Assembly (NCBI RefSeq): GCF_004745805.1
Contig: NZ_SRLQ01000002.1
Span: 124,001 to 188,000, forward strand
DNA from: Mycolicibacterium sp. CH28
GTDB lineage: Bacteria; Actinomycetota; Actinomycetes; Mycobacteriales; Mycobacteriaceae
Reading direction: 5' to 3'
DNA length: 64,000 bases
In this document: positions 1 through 10,731 of the stretch, piece by piece
Numbering within the stretch: the stretch's first letter is position 1
Layout: every line of letters begins with the position of its first letter
Made by a program: the position numbers and the translations under genes
Notes under the pieces: model-generated
Seen by the model: only the letters and a program-made list of their open reading frames with translations
What the model was told of the DNA's origin: nothing
Database searches by the model: none

Positions 1-610
1 CCCAGATGACGGGCGGATTCAGGCATTCCTCGATGGTGGTCCAGATCGAGAACGACGGCGCGAACTCATAGCCTTCGACGGTGAGATTGGCCCCGTCGCG
101 GGTGCCGAGTTCGTCGATATCGCTGAACAGGAAATCCGAGGCATACCTCGCGAAGACGTTGGCCAGTCCGGGTTCGACCCCGAACCCGACCATCGCCAGG
201 CGCCCGGCGTCTTTCCACTGTTGCTCGGCCGCGAACTGCTCGTCACCGAGTTTCACCCCGGTCAGTTCGTAAGGCTTATCGGGATGGCGTTGCGACAGGC
301 TCATCGCCATGTCGAGGTAGTCGGCTCCACCGGCCAGCGCGCCGTCGAAGATCGGCATCACGAAGCGCGGATCGACCGCGTTGACCACGTGGGTGATGCC
401 GTGCTGACGGATCAGCTCAGCAATGGCCTCGGCCGAGCTGGCGTCCACTCGTGCGGATGTGAAGCGGGAGTCCTTGACTGCCTGGGCGGCCTGCGCGGCC
501 CGGCTTTCCTCGTAGTCGGCGACCACGATCTGGTCGAAGAAGTCCCGCCGCGTCGCGATAGCGCAAAACGCCGCACCGACACCACCCGCACCCACCAGCA
601 ATATCTTCAT
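1..610 (-). CDS. Saccharopine dehydrogenase-like NAD(P)-binding protein (3' end cut by window)
   Basis: Reading from 610 leftwards gives 203 codons open to the window edge, so the C-terminal part is missing. The protein opens with a Rossmann fold (MKILLVGAGGVGAAF), followed by an ADYE stretch that fits the acidic end of strand beta-2, and later VNAVDPRFVMP and GFGVEPGLANVFARYAS. This pattern is typical of the saccharopine dehydrogenase / carboxynorspermidine synthase family, which makes or breaks secondary-amine links between amino acids. The visible part cannot fix the substrate. It diverges from the oxalyl-CoA decarboxylase gene with only 85 nt between the starts. The family call is firm; the exact reaction is not known. 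Confidence 0.8.
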   Translation of the reverse strand, partial: MKILLVGAGGVGAAFCAIATRRDFFDQIVVADYEESRAAQAAQAVKDSRFTSARVDASSAEAIAELIRQHGITHVVNAVDPRFVMPIFDGALAGGADYLDMAMSLSQRHPDKPYELTGVKLGDEQFAAEQQWKDAGRLAMVGFGVEPGLANVFARYASDFLFSDIDELGTRDGANLTVEGYEFAPSFSIWTTIEECLNPPVIW

Positions 611-695
611 GCGATGCAAACTACCGCTCACGCCAGCACCCGGTGAGCCGAAACGGCGCTAGCACCGGCGGCGACCGGCGCGCAGACTCATATTC

Positions 696-2411
696 ATGAC
701 TTCGCCTGACGCTCGCACGCTGACCGACGGGTTCCACCTCGTGGTCGACGCGCTCAAACTCAACGACGTCGCCACCGTCTACGGCGTAGTCGGCATTCCG
801 ATCACCGACCTGGCCCGGTTGGCCCAGGCCTCCGGCATCCGTTACATCGGCTTCCGCCACGAATCCAATGCCGGTCACGCCGCCGCCGCCGCGGGCTTCC
901 TCACCGGCAGGCCGGGGGTCTGCCTGACCGTGTCCGGCCCCGGATTCCTCAATGGCGTGGTCGCCCTGGCCAATGCCACGGTGAACTGCTTCCCGATGGT
1001 GCACATTGCCGGCTCCAGCACCCGCGCCCTGGTCGACCTGCAGCGCGGCGACTACGAAGAGCTCGACCAGATGGCCGTCGCCAAGCCGCTGGCCAAGGCG
1101 AGCTACCGCGTCGACCGCATCGAGGACATCGGGCGTGGAATCGCCCGAGCCTTCCGCACCGCGGCCTCTGGCCGCCCGGGCGGGGTGTACCTCGACATCC
1201 CCGGTGACGTCTTGGCCCAGACCATCGACGCGACCGCCGGCGCGGCGACGCTGTGGAAGGTCACCAATCCCGCACCTGGCCAATTCCCCTCGCACGAAGG
1301 GGTTTTGCGGGCCCTGGAGTTGCTGGCCGGCGCGCAGCGACCGCTGATCGTGTTGGGCAAGGGTGCCGCCTATGCCCAGGCCGACCAGCACATCCGGTCG
1401 TTCGTGGAGACCACCGGGATTCCGTTCCTGCCGATGTCGATGGCCAAGGGCCTGATTCCCGACGATCATCAGCTCAGCGCCGCGGCCGCACGGTCGCTGG
1501 CGATGTCGCGCGCCGACGTGGTCGTGCTGGTCGGTGCCCGACTGAACTGGCTGCTGCAGCACGGCGAAGCCCCGCACTGGTCAAGCGAGGCGAAGTTCAT
1601 CCAGATCGACATCGAGCCAACGGAATTCGACAGCAATCAGCCCACCGCCGTCCCATTGGCCGGCGATATCAAGTCGGTGATCACCGCACTCAGCGCGGGC
1701 CTGCAGCGGCACCCGGTGATATGCCCCGACGACTGGCACGCCGAGCTGGCCGAACGACGGGTCCGCAACGCGGCGGGCATGGCGCGGCGGCTGGCCGAGG
1801 ATCCGCACCCGATGCGCTTCCACAACGCGTTGCGCCCGGTGCGCGACTTCGTCCGTGACCATCCCGAGGTCTACCTGGTCAACGAGGGCGCCAACGCATT
1901 GGACGTGACCCGCAACATCGTCGACATGGCGGTGCCGCGGCATCGGTTGGACTCCGGAACCTGGGGTGTGATGGGCATCGGCATGGGTTATGCCATTGCG
2001 GCGGCGGTCGAGACCGGCCAGCCGGTCATCGCCATCGAGGGCGACAGCGCCTTCGGGTTCAGCGGGATCGAGATCGAAACCATCTGCCGCTACCGACTTC
2101 CCATCACCGTGGTCATCCTCAACAATGGCGGCGTCTACCGCGGTGACGACGGCAGCCCGCCGGGATCCGACCCGGCACCCACCACACTGGCGCCCCAAGC
2201 CCACCATGAACGGCTCATCGAGGCGTTCGGTGGGATCGGATATCACGTGCGGACCCCCGACGAGCTGGCGGGCGCACTCGCCGCGGCGGTGACCGCCCGG
2301 TGCCCGGCGTTGATCGACTGCGAGTTGGATCCGGGCGCCGGCACCGAAAGCGGTCACCTGACCAACCTCAACCCGCGCAGCGCACTTCAACCGGCGCCGG
2401 CTCGGTCATGA
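696..2411 (+). CDS. oxcA: Oxalyl-CoA decarboxylase
   Basis: A thiamine-diphosphate enzyme of 571 residues, the usual length for oxalyl-CoA decarboxylase, which converts oxalyl-CoA to formyl-CoA and CO2. The N-terminal PYR domain carries the cofactor-activating glutamate in RHESNAG (Glu56) and the GRPGVCLTVSGPG stretch typical of this subfamily. The C-terminal PP domain has the metal/diphosphate motif starting GDSAFGF (about residue 449) and ending in ILNNGGVY. Its stop codon overlaps the start of the next gene, an acyl-CoA ligase like FadD7, in an ATGA. Ligase and decarboxylase would together detoxify oxalate. Other ThDP enzymes such as acetolactate synthase are less likely, given the conserved VYGVVGIPITDLAR opening. 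Confidence 0.93.
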   Translation: MTSPDARTLTDGFHLVVDALKLNDVATVYGVVGIPITDLARLAQASGIRYIGFRHESNAGHAAAAAGFLTGRPGVCLTVSGPGFLNGVVALANATVNCFPMVHIAGSSTRALVDLQRGDYEELDQMAVAKPLAKASYRVDRIEDIGRGIARAFRTAASGRPGGVYLDIPGDVLAQTIDATAGAATLWKVTNPAPGQFPSHEGVLRALELLAGAQRPLIVLGKGAAYAQADQHIRSFVETTGIPFLPMSMAKGLIPDDHQLSAAAARSLAMSRADVVVLVGARLNWLLQHGEAPHWSSEAKFIQIDIEPTEFDSNQPTAVPLAGDIKSVITALSAGLQRHPVICPDDWHAELAERRVRNAAGMARRLAEDPHPMRFHNALRPVRDFVRDHPEVYLVNEGANALDVTRNIVDMAVPRHRLDSGTWGVMGIGMGYAIAAAVETGQPVIAIEGDSAFGFSGIEIETICRYRLPITVVILNNGGVYRGDDGSPPGSDPAPTTLAPQAHHERLIEAFGGIGYHVRTPDELAGALAAAVTARCPALIDCELDPGAGTESGHLTNLNPRSALQPAPARS

Positions 2412-3895
2412 AACTAGGCGAGCTGGCTGCACACACCGCCACGAGCAGCCCGGCGGCGGTGGCCCTTGTCGATACCGCCTCCAAGCGGCGCATCAGCTAC
2501 CAGACACTGGCGGATCTGGTCGACCAGATGGCTACGTCTTTGCTGTGCAACGGTTTAGGCCCAGGACACGTGGTCGGGTTGCGGGCAATCAACGATGCCG
2601 GCTACGTCGTCACACTGCTCGGCGCGGCACGGGCGGGTGTGGTGGTGGCCCCACTCGACCCCGCGTTGCCGGCCGACGAACAACGCGACCGGATGCACCG
2701 GCTGGGAGCGCGCGCCATCCTGACCGACACTGCAGCAACACCCATCCCGGACACTCCCGAACTTGTCGTGGACATCGGCGAAATGCGCTGTACGGTCAGC
2801 GGAATCCCGGCCGCCGGTGGCGATCCCTCGGCGGTGGGACTGACGCCGGCGGACGCCATGGTGATGTTCACCTCGGGCACCACCGGGCGTCCGAAGATGG
2901 TGCCGTGGACTCACGACACCCTGGCCGCGGCGATGAACAACGTCGTCGGCACCTACGGGTTGAGCGCTGACGATGCCACGGTGGCGGTGATGCCGATGTT
3001 CCACGGGCACGGCCTGGTGGCCGCTCTGCTGGCGACGCTGCGCAGTGGAGGCCGGTTGGGATTGCCGGCAAAAGGCCGCTTTTCGGCGCAGACGTTCTTC
3101 GACGAGGTCGCTACCGCCGGTGCCACCTGGATTACCGCGGTGCCGACGATCTACCAGGTCCTGCTGGACACTGCGCCGTCCGGAGCTCCGGCCCGCGCCG
3201 GGCTGCGGTTCCTGCGCAGCTGCAGCGCGCCGCTGTCCCCTGCGGTGGCACGGCGGCTGGAGTCGGCGTTCGGTGCGCCGGTGCTGCCCGCGTACGGCAT
3301 GACCGAGGCAACCCATCAAGCGTGTGCGGTGTCTCCGGCAGCCGGCCCCGAAGACCGGCTACAGACCGTCGGCGCGGCAGTGGGCGCCGAGATCCGCGTC
3401 GTCGACGACCGGGGCGCGGCGTGCCCCACCGGGGCGACCGGCGAGGTGTGGTTGCGTGGCCCCGCGGTGGCCCGTGGCTACCTCAACGACGCGATGGCCA
3501 CCGCACACACATTCACCGACGGGTGGCTGCACACCCGCGATCTCGGTTCGGTGGATTCTGCTGGGACACTGACACTTCGAGGACGGATCAAGAACGTCAT
3601 CAATCGCGGCGGGGAGAAGATCTCACCCGAACGTGTCGAGGAGGTACTGCTGGCCCACGCCGACGTCGTGCAGGCCGCGGTGTTCTCGGTACCCGACGCG
3701 AAGTACGGCGAGCAGGTGGCCGCGGTGGTCATCCTGCGCGCGGGCACACCGTTCGACGCCGAGGAGCTGCGGGTGTTCTGCGGCTCCAGGCTGGCGCGTT
3801 TCGAAGTGCCGGAACGGATTTCAGCGGTTGATTCGCTGCCGGTGACAGCCAAGGGTGCTGTCGACCGAAACCGGCTGGCCGGACAGTTCGGCTAG
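2408..3895 (+). CDS. fadD7: Oxalate/acyl-CoA ligase, FadD7-like
   Basis: An adenylate-forming (ANL superfamily) ligase of 495 residues. The ATP-binding P-loop reads FTSGTTGRPKMVPW (around residue 155), the adenine motif is YGMTEATHQ (around 296), the hinge region follows GWLHTRDLG, and the catalytic lysine lies in PVTAKGAVDR near the C-terminus. The start ATG at 2408 is chosen because it forms an ATGA with the oxcA stop. A longer frame reaching back to 2300 would lie inside oxcA. Coupling to oxalyl-CoA decarboxylase implies oxalate as substrate, giving oxalyl-CoA; this is inference from context. The two genes share one transcript and probably a fixed translation ratio. Confidence 0.88.
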   Translation: MKLGELAAHTATSSPAAVALVDTASKRRISYQTLADLVDQMATSLLCNGLGPGHVVGLRAINDAGYVVTLLGAARAGVVVAPLDPALPADEQRDRMHRLGARAILTDTAATPIPDTPELVVDIGEMRCTVSGIPAAGGDPSAVGLTPADAMVMFTSGTTGRPKMVPWTHDTLAAAMNNVVGTYGLSADDATVAVMPMFHGHGLVAALLATLRSGGRLGLPAKGRFSAQTFFDEVATAGATWITAVPTIYQVLLDTAPSGAPARAGLRFLRSCSAPLSPAVARRLESAFGAPVLPAYGMTEATHQACAVSPAAGPEDRLQTVGAAVGAEIRVVDDRGAACPTGATGEVWLRGPAVARGYLNDAMATAHTFTDGWLHTRDLGSVDSAGTLTLRGRIKNVINRGGEKISPERVEEVLLAHADVVQAAVFSVPDAKYGEQVAAVVILRAGTPFDAEELRVFCGSRLARFEVPERISAVDSLPVTAKGAVDRNRLAGQFG

Positions 3896-3896
3896 C

Positions 3897-5135
3897 TCAG
3901 ACGGCGACGTCGAGCCGGGCCATACCGCGCAGCGTGACGTGCGGCTTGTAGCTGGGTTCACCGGCCAGCTGCGCGTGCGGGAAGCGTTGCGTGACTGCCG
4001 ATAACGCCACCGTCGCCTCCATCCGCGCCAGCGGGGCGCCGAGGCAGAAGTGCGGGCCGTGCCCGAAGGCAAGGTGCCGGATCGTGGTGCGGGTGGGGTC
4101 GAACTCGTCAGGGCGTTCGGCGACGGCCGGGTCCCGGTGGGCCGCGGCCATCAGCAGCATCATGGTGTCACCCTTGGGGACTTCGATGACCCCGCCGCCG
4201 GACTTCTCGCCGATGGTCATATCGGCGCCGGCGACCCGGCCGGCCAGCTGCACGGGCGGGTCGTAGCGCAGTGTCTCTTCGACGATCGAGGCGGCCCGGT
4301 CCGGGTCAGCACTCAAGGCCGTCCAGTACTCACGGTTGCGCAACATCGCCAGGATGCCGTTGGCGATCAGGTTGACCGTCGTCTCGTGGCCGGCGATCAG
4401 CAGCAGGTTGCAGGTCGCGACGATCTCGTCCTCGGTCAGCTGATCACCGGACTCCTCGACCGCGATCAGTGCCGACATCAGATCGTCGGCGGGTTGCGCT
4501 CGCCGGCGTTCCAGCAACTCCCGTAGGTAGCCCCGCAGCCACAGACCCGCCTCGAGGCGCTCCTCCAAACCTTGGGGCTGGCCGGTGAAGGTGGCGAACG
4601 GATCCAGGCCCTGCGCCAAAAGTGTTGAGGCCGAACCGAATTTCGGCTCATCTTCGATTGGCACGCCCAGCAGCCGGCAGATCACCGCTACCGGCAGCGG
4701 GTAGGCCAGGTCCGCGATGGCTTCGAATTCGCCGCGCTCGGCCGCCGCATCGAGCAGGCCGTCGACCAGCGTGGCGATATCGGGTTCGAGACGTTTGACC
4801 ACCCGCGGCGAGAAGGCCTTGCTGACCAGCCTGCGCAGGCGGGTGTGGTCGGGCGGGTCGAGGAACAGAAATCCCGGGGTCCCGAACGGCCGGGGCTGTT
4901 CCCCGGCGGCGAGGGCACGCTGCGCTACGGTCGACTTCAGCCGGTCGCTGCACGAGTCGGGGTGGCGCAGTACCTCGTCGCAGTCGGCGAAGCTGGACAG
5001 CACATGCAGGTTGGCCTCGGGCATCTGCATCGGCCCACCCTGCAGTATCTGCCGGTACACCGGGTACGGGTCGGCGCGCTGCGCCGGATCGAGCAGTTTC
5101 AGCAGCAGTGCTTGTGGCTCTGCGGGAGCGGTCAT
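3897..5135 (-). CDS. Cytochrome P450
   Basis: A soluble bacterial class I P450 of 412 residues. It has the I-helix oxygen-activation motif AGHETT (248-253), the K-helix ExxR as ETLR (287-290), and the heme-thiolate loop FGHGPHFCLG with Cys364 as the axial ligand. There is no membrane anchor, so it should act in the cytosol with a ferredoxin and reductase, neither of which is encoded nearby. It converges on the fadD7-like gene with 1 nt between the stops, and its start lies 4 nt from the tgt stop, so tgt and the P450 are probably co-transcribed. No CYP family number is assigned; the substrate is unknown. Confidence 0.92.
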   Translation of the reverse strand: MTAPAEPQALLLKLLDPAQRADPYPVYRQILQGGPMQMPEANLHVLSSFADCDEVLRHPDSCSDRLKSTVAQRALAAGEQPRPFGTPGFLFLDPPDHTRLRRLVSKAFSPRVVKRLEPDIATLVDGLLDAAAERGEFEAIADLAYPLPVAVICRLLGVPIEDEPKFGSASTLLAQGLDPFATFTGQPQGLEERLEAGLWLRGYLRELLERRRAQPADDLMSALIAVEESGDQLTEDEIVATCNLLLIAGHETTVNLIANGILAMLRNREYWTALSADPDRAASIVEETLRYDPPVQLAGRVAGADMTIGEKSGGGVIEVPKGDTMMLLMAAAHRDPAVAERPDEFDPTRTTIRHLAFGHGPHFCLGAPLARMEATVALSAVTQRFPHAQLAGEPSYKPHVTLRGMARLDVAV

Positions 5136-5139
5136 CTAT

Positions 5140-6405
<1,266 letters not shown>

Positions 6406-7305
6406 CTAGCCCAAAAACCGCACGATGTGGCCGGCGAGTTCCGGGCCGGCATCCTCCTGGATGAAATGCCCGGCACCGTGGACCGTCGGATGGTCGATGC
6501 CCGCCGCACCGGGCATCTGCTGGAAGATCGGGGCCATCCCGCCGGTGATCGGGTCACCGTCGCTGAAGGCCACCAGGATCGGCGTCTGGCTGGCCGACAA
6601 CACGGTCCACGCGCGCCGGTTTGCCTCGGCAGCCGGATCGTCGGGAGCGGTTGGCACCAGCCCGGGCATCGCCCGCGGTCCCGCACAGAAGCTGTCGGCC
6701 GGGAACGGCGCGTCGTAGGCCCGGCGCACGTCGGCGCTCATCGGACGCTGACACCCCGATTCGACGAACCGGCCGACGTCGACGTTCGGGGCGTTCTGGA
6801 TCGCCTCGCGGAACTGCCACCAGATCTCGGGCATGTTGAAGTCGCCGGTCGGCAGCCCGGTGTTGGCCACCACGATGCGGGCGAACCGGTCCGGATGTTC
6901 GGCGGCCAGCCGCAGCCCGATGAGCCCACCCCAGTCCTGACAGACCAGGGTCACCCGGTGCAAATCCAGGACGTCGAAGACCAGCGCCCGCATCCACTCG
7001 ACGTGGCGGGCGTAGGTGTGGTCTTCCTGGCGGCTGGGCTTGTCGGAGCGACCGAACCCGACCAGGTCGGGGCAGATGACCCGATGCCCGGCGCCGGCCA
7101 CGATCGGGATCATCGTGCGGTAGAGATACGACCACGTCGGTTCGCCGTGCAGCATCAGAACCGGGTCGGCGTGCGCCGGCCCGTCCTCCACCCAGGCGAC
7201 CCGGAGCCGGCCGCCTTCGTCATCATCGAGCTCGCAATAGTGCGGCTGATACGGAAAATCGGGAAGCTCAGCGAACCGATCATCAGGTGTACGCAGTGTC
7301 TGCAT
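6406..7305 (-). CDS. Haloalkane dehalogenase (alpha/beta-hydrolase)
   Basis: A 299-residue alpha/beta-hydrolase that cleaves carbon-halogen bonds by hydrolysis. The oxyanion-hole motif is HGEPTW; the nucleophile is Asp124 in VCQDWGG, the neighbouring Trp being a halide ligand; the acid is Asp251 in DGDPI; the base is His280 in [10 protein letters not shown] nucleophile Asp followed by Trp separates dehalogenases from epoxide hydrolases and lipases. The order of catalytic residues and the DPI acid fit subfamily HLD-I, as in the mycobacterial DhmA/Rv2296 group. The frame extends to 7344, but the ATG at 7305 matches the family N-terminus ([11 protein letters not shown]). Only 12 nt separate its stop from the tgt start side, on the same strand. 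Confidence 0.88.
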   Translation of the reverse strand: MQTLRTPDDRFAELPDFPYQPHYCELDDDEGGRLRVAWVEDGPAHADPVLMLHGEPTWSYLYRTMIPIVAGAGHRVICPDLVGFGRSDKPSRQEDHTYARHVEWMRALVFDVLDLHRVTLVCQDWGGLIGLRLAAEHPDRFARIVVANTGLPTGDFNMPEIWWQFREAIQNAPNVDVGRFVESGCQRPMSADVRRAYDAPFPADSFCAGPRAMPGLVPTAPDDPAAEANRRAWTVLSASQTPILVAFSDGDPITGGMAPIFQQMPGAAGIDHPTVHGAGHFIQEDAGPELAGHIVRFLG

Positions 7306-7489
7306 GGTCGCGAACTTACCGACCTTCTCCGTGCAGATTCGCATTTGCGCTGCACAGGGCGCCCCGACTGCCGGTTGGCCGGATGCCAGGTATTTCGGTC
7401 ATTCCCCCCACCGCCCCAATATGGCGAACCATACTTTTCTCGATGACCCGCCAGCGTCGACGGGTCACGGCAATGTAAGGAGAAATCTG

Positions 7490-8002
7490 GTGAATCGTGG
7501 ATTCGTGGTGACCGTCGCCGGTGCCGCAGTAGTGGTAGCAGGGTTGGCGGGCTGTTCCAAGGACGAGAAGAAGTCCGAATCCTCGTCGTCGAGTTCGACG
7601 TCCTCGGCCGCGGCGAGCGCAAGCTCCAGCGCAGTGGAGTCTCCCAACGCAACAGCCGGTGCCGGCAGTGCCACGGTGACCATTGACGGCCAGCCGCAGA
7701 CCGTCGAGGGGCAGGTCGTGTGCGCCACCGCGGGTGGCAACTTCAACATTGCAATCGGCGCGGCGGCCACCGGCATCGCGGCCGTTATCTCGCCGGACGC
7801 CTCGGTGGTCCATTCGGTCGGGCTCGGCAACGTCAACGGCGTGACCCTGGGCTACCAGGAAGGGGTGCCCGGCGGCGCCAACGCCACGGCAACCAAGGAC
7901 GGCAACAACTACAAGATCAGCGGGACGGCGACGGGCGTAGACATGGCCAACCCGATGCAGCCGGTCAGCAAGCCCTTCGAGATCGCCGTCACCTGCCCCT
8001 AG
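7490..8002 (+). CDS. LpqH-family (19-kDa antigen) lipoprotein
   Basis: A 170-residue secreted lipoprotein. The signal peptide [18 protein letters not shown] ends in the lipobox LAGC, so Cys is acylated and the protein anchored outside the membrane. A Ser/Ala-rich linker (about residues 30-50) follows, the kind of segment that is O-mannosylated in LpqH. The folded domain begins around ATVTIDG and contains the conserved [15 protein letters not shown] and ends in a Cys-Pro, matching the mycobacterial 19-kDa lipoprotein family. The GTG start at 7490 is preceded by AAGGAGA at good spacing; the frame is open to 7304, but that part would destroy the signal peptide. It is converging on the WS/DGAT gene. 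Confidence 0.87.
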   Translation: MNRGFVVTVAGAAVVVAGLAGCSKDEKKSESSSSSSTSSAAASASSSAVESPNATAGAGSATVTIDGQPQTVEGQVVCATAGGNFNIAIGAAATGIAAVISPDASVVHSVGLGNVNGVTLGYQEGVPGGANATATKDGNNYKISGTATGVDMANPMQPVSKPFEIAVTCP

Positions 8003-8031
8003 CGCAGGCCCGAGCGGAGTGGCGGCGGCCC

Positions 8032-9393
8032 TTACACCCCGACCGCCTCTTCGAGCGCGACCAGCGAGTCTTCCAGCTGGCCCAGCAACCGTTGTAGGTG
8101 GGGAATGCTGCGTCGGCAACCTACCAACCCGAAGTCGAGGTTGTCGGCGTTGTTGGACAACGTGATGTTGAGCGCCTGACCGTCCAGGGCAATCGACAGG
8201 GGGTAGTTGCCCTCGAGTCGTGCCCCGCGCCAGTACAGCGGTTCGCGGGAGCCCGGCACGTTGGAGATCACGATGTTGAACGGCGGCTGGGCTGCCGAGC
8301 CCAGCCCCGGCAACATCGCCAGCCCGAGCTGGGCGATGTTGAACGCCGACAGCGCCAGCTGCTGCAAGCGCGGCAACTGCGAAAACACCTCTTTGTTGCC
8401 GCTGATCGAGGCGTGGATGGCATCGAGGCGTTTGGCCGGATCGTCGAGATCAGTGGCCAGACTGCACAGGATTGTGCCGACCATGTTGCCGCCGCTGGAG
8501 GCGTCGTCCTCGGTACGCAGATTCACCGGAACCATCGCGATCAGCGGCCGGTCCGGCAGTGCGTCCTGCTCGATCAGATATGCGCGCAGAGCCCCGGCGC
8601 ACATCGCCAGCACGACGTCATTGACCGTGAACCCGGTCGCCTCCTTGATCGCGACGATGCGTTTCAGCGGCCAGGACTGCGCGGCACACCGGCGGGCTCC
8701 GCCGATCGGCACGTTGAACATCGTCTTGGGCGCCCCGAACGGCAATGTCAGCTGCTGCTCCAGCAGCGCGCCTCGGGCCAACGTCACCGCCGACGGGCCG
8801 AACGCTGCCAGCGAGCCGGTGAGCCGAACCAAATCGCCCAGCGCCGAGGAGCTTTGCTTGTCCTTGGTCCGCGGTCGCGGCGGCATGCTCCAGGGGGCGC
8901 GCACGTCGGAGTCCAGCGGATCCTCCGACAGCGCCCGCCGAATCAGCTTCATCGCCGAGACGCCGTCGAGCAACGCGTGGTGGACCTTGGTGTAGACCGC
9001 GAAGCGCCCGTCGTTGAGGCCTTCCACCAGGTGCGTCTCCCACAGCGGCCGGTGCCGGTCGAGCAGGCTGCCGTGCAGTCGCGAGGCCAGCTCCAGCAGT
9101 TCCCGCACGCGCCCGGGTGACGGCAGTGCCGAGCGGCGTAGGTGGTATTCGAGATCGATGTCCCGGTCGAACGACCAGGCGACGTTGGCGATCCCGCCGA
9201 AGAGCTCACCGGGGTGCTTGCGGAACGTCGGTTGGACGTCTTCATGGGTGAGCATGGCGGCGTGGATGTCACGGATGAACTCCAAGCCGGCGCCCTCGGG
9301 CGGCTCGAACAGTTGCAACCCCCCGACGTGCATGGGGTGCTCACGCGATTCGGCCAACAAGAACATCAAATCGATCGGCGATATCAGTTCCAT
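8032..9393 (-). CDS. WS/DGAT wax ester synthase / diacylglycerol acyltransferase
   Basis: A 453-residue acyltransferase of the mycobacterial Tgs family, making triacylglycerol or wax esters from acyl-CoA. The catalytic HHxxxDG motif is HHALLDG (His138-His139, Asp143). The C-terminal domain has NIVISNVPGSREPLYW, the PLW-like/ND-type motifs of this family. The ATG at 9393 (MELISPIDLMF) is chosen over an upstream one at 9429 because GGAGGG sits 6-7 nt before it and the family usually begins this way. It probably works at the inner membrane on storage lipid. Mycobacteria carry many paralogues, so a specific tgs number is not given. Confidence 0.92.
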   Translation of the reverse strand: MELISPIDLMFLLAESREHPMHVGGLQLFEPPEGAGLEFIRDIHAAMLTHEDVQPTFRKHPGELFGGIANVAWSFDRDIDLEYHLRRSALPSPGRVRELLELASRLHGSLLDRHRPLWETHLVEGLNDGRFAVYTKVHHALLDGVSAMKLIRRALSEDPLDSDVRAPWSMPPRPRTKDKQSSSALGDLVRLTGSLAAFGPSAVTLARGALLEQQLTLPFGAPKTMFNVPIGGARRCAAQSWPLKRIVAIKEATGFTVNDVVLAMCAGALRAYLIEQDALPDRPLIAMVPVNLRTEDDASSGGNMVGTILCSLATDLDDPAKRLDAIHASISGNKEVFSQLPRLQQLALSAFNIAQLGLAMLPGLGSAAQPPFNIVISNVPGSREPLYWRGARLEGNYPLSIALDGQALNITLSNNADNLDFGLVGCRRSIPHLQRLLGQLEDSLVALEEAVGV

Positions 9394-9525
9394 TGATGCC
9401 CTCCGCAGTCCATCCCCCAGAGTGCCCATTACACCGGTTCCTCACACGGAAAAGGGCCCAACACGGGGTGTTTCAGGCCGAAAGACCCTGTCTCGCCGGG
9501 ACCCGCACCGAGCAGTGTGGGGATC

Positions 9526-10086
9526 ATGGCGAGCGCACCCCAGCCTAGGCGACGGCGCGCCGCGGTTGTTGCGAGCGTCGCGCTGGGGGTCGTCGCCGCG
9601 GTCGCCCTAGCGGTGTTCGTGATCGCCTTCGTTGATATGGGTCGTCACACCGACGGGGGCGTAGTGGCTTCCCCGCCGCCGAGCACGACGACCACGACCA
9701 CGACGTCGACATCGGCTTTGACCGAGGCGATGTGGGGCTGGGAGTTGCGGGCGGGGGATCACTTCAAGGAGTCCGCGAGGGCCCTCGAGCAGGTGTCCGC
9801 CGCCGTCGACGCGAACGACCAGGCCGCGGTGCGCACCGGCTGTCAGCGGTTACACGACACCAATGCCATCGGGCTGCAGGCCGACCTACCCACGCCCGAT
9901 CCGGTGCTGACTGCCGAACTACAGCGCATGATCGACGACATCAACACCGCCGCACACGCCTGCCTGCGGTTCACCGATACGCGCCATCCCGAAGACGCCA
10001 CGACCTACCAGGAATACCTGACGCGGGCGATAGACCACTTGACGACGGCCAAGCAGATCCTCAACGAGGACCTGGGCCAGCGCTGA
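9526..10086 (+). CDS. Membrane-anchored hypothetical protein with Thr-rich linker
   Basis: I do not recognise this family. The 186-residue product starts with a short basic stretch (PQPRRRRA), one hydrophobic helix (about residues 15-37, VVASVALGVVAAVALAVFV), then a linker of eight or so threonines after PPPS, then a helical exported domain with two cysteines (in RTGCQRLHD and HACLRFTD) that could form a disulfide. The topology suggests a cytosolic N-terminus with the rest outside. A GTG three codons upstream (9517) is an alternative start. It converges on the Ibp1-like gene with 2 nt between stops. Confidence 0.7.
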   Translation: MASAPQPRRRRAAVVASVALGVVAAVALAVFVIAFVDMGRHTDGGVVASPPPSTTTTTTTSTSALTEAMWGWELRAGDHFKESARALEQVSAAVDANDQAAVRTGCQRLHDTNAIGLQADLPTPDPVLTAELQRMIDDINTAAHACLRFTDTRHPEDATTYQEYLTRAIDHLTTAKQILNEDLGQR

Positions 10087-10088
10087 GA

Positions 10089-10373
10089 TCAGCGATGGCC
10101 GCCGCCACCACCACCGCCACCACCGCCGGGCGCTGCGTTGAAGCCCGGTTCGGCCACCTCGGCCTCGGTGAGCTGGTCGCTGGTGTCGGGAATGACGGTC
10201 GGGGCGCAATTCATCGAGAAGCTGTCCTCGGTGTCGCTGTCCTGGCACTGGGCGGCCATCCGCGGCGCGGGCACGCCCACACCGGCGAACACGGCAACAG
10301 CCGGCGCCGCCGCAATCACCAATCCGACTGCGGCGTAGAGCAACCGTCGTGGACGGATCGAAGCGGTCGTCAT
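10089..10373 (-). CDS. Ibp1-like small secreted protein with poly-Gly tail
   Basis: A 94-residue exported protein: basic N-terminus (MTTASIRPRRLL), hydrophobic signal segment AAVGLVIAAAPAVAVFAG, then a short acidic mature part with two Cys (AAQCQDSD and MNCAPTVIPD) that could pair, ending in about ten glycines followed by His-Arg. The sequence resembles proteins annotated in mycobacteria as intersectin-EH binding protein Ibp1; I know that as an annotation, not as a proven function. The ATG at 10373 is preferred to a TTG two codons upstream, and GGGGG lies about 10 nt before it. Confidence 0.72.
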   Translation of the reverse strand: MTTASIRPRRLLYAAVGLVIAAAPAVAVFAGVGVPAPRMAAQCQDSDTEDSFSMNCAPTVIPDTSDQLTEAEVAEPGFNAAPGGGGGGGGGGHR

Positions 10374-10731
10374 AATCAACTACCCCCAAGCGGTTCTCGA
10401 TGACGGCTGCCCTGTCGGACTACGTCTCAGGAACGCCAGGGTAGGTCAGGTTCCTGGGAATCGCGATCGATCACACCGATTCACAGCAGGCTTGGGGCTG
10501 CGAATGCTGGCCGGGCGAGGGTACAGACCCCGTCTGCAAGCAGAGCGCGGCCAGTAGGCGCAATGGCCGAGTCGGCATGTGCCGAAGGGCGCGGTGGACT
10601 ACCGGAGCGGTTGTAACTGTCGCTGTGCGTATGGCGGTAGAGCTGCAAATGTTCCTGTCGCCCAGGGGATCTCAGCCACATTGCGAACGGTTCGGGCAGG
10701 TAACCAGCGCGGTCCGATTACCAGGAGTGGG
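10374..10731. other. Intergenic stretch without convincing gene
   Basis: About 360 nt between the Ibp1-like gene (minus) and the small membrane protein. Short open frames occur on both strands, but they are rich in Arg/Pro/Ser, have no ribosome site and look like chance frames in GC-rich DNA. The part next to 10373 must hold the promoter of the Ibp1-like gene. I see no RNA gene or strong hairpin with a T-tract. Confidence 0.5.

Noticed and set aside
621..1577. A 318-codon minus frame opposite oxcA
   Set aside because: Antisense to a thiamine enzyme with all expected motifs; sequence is His/Gln/Arg-rich.
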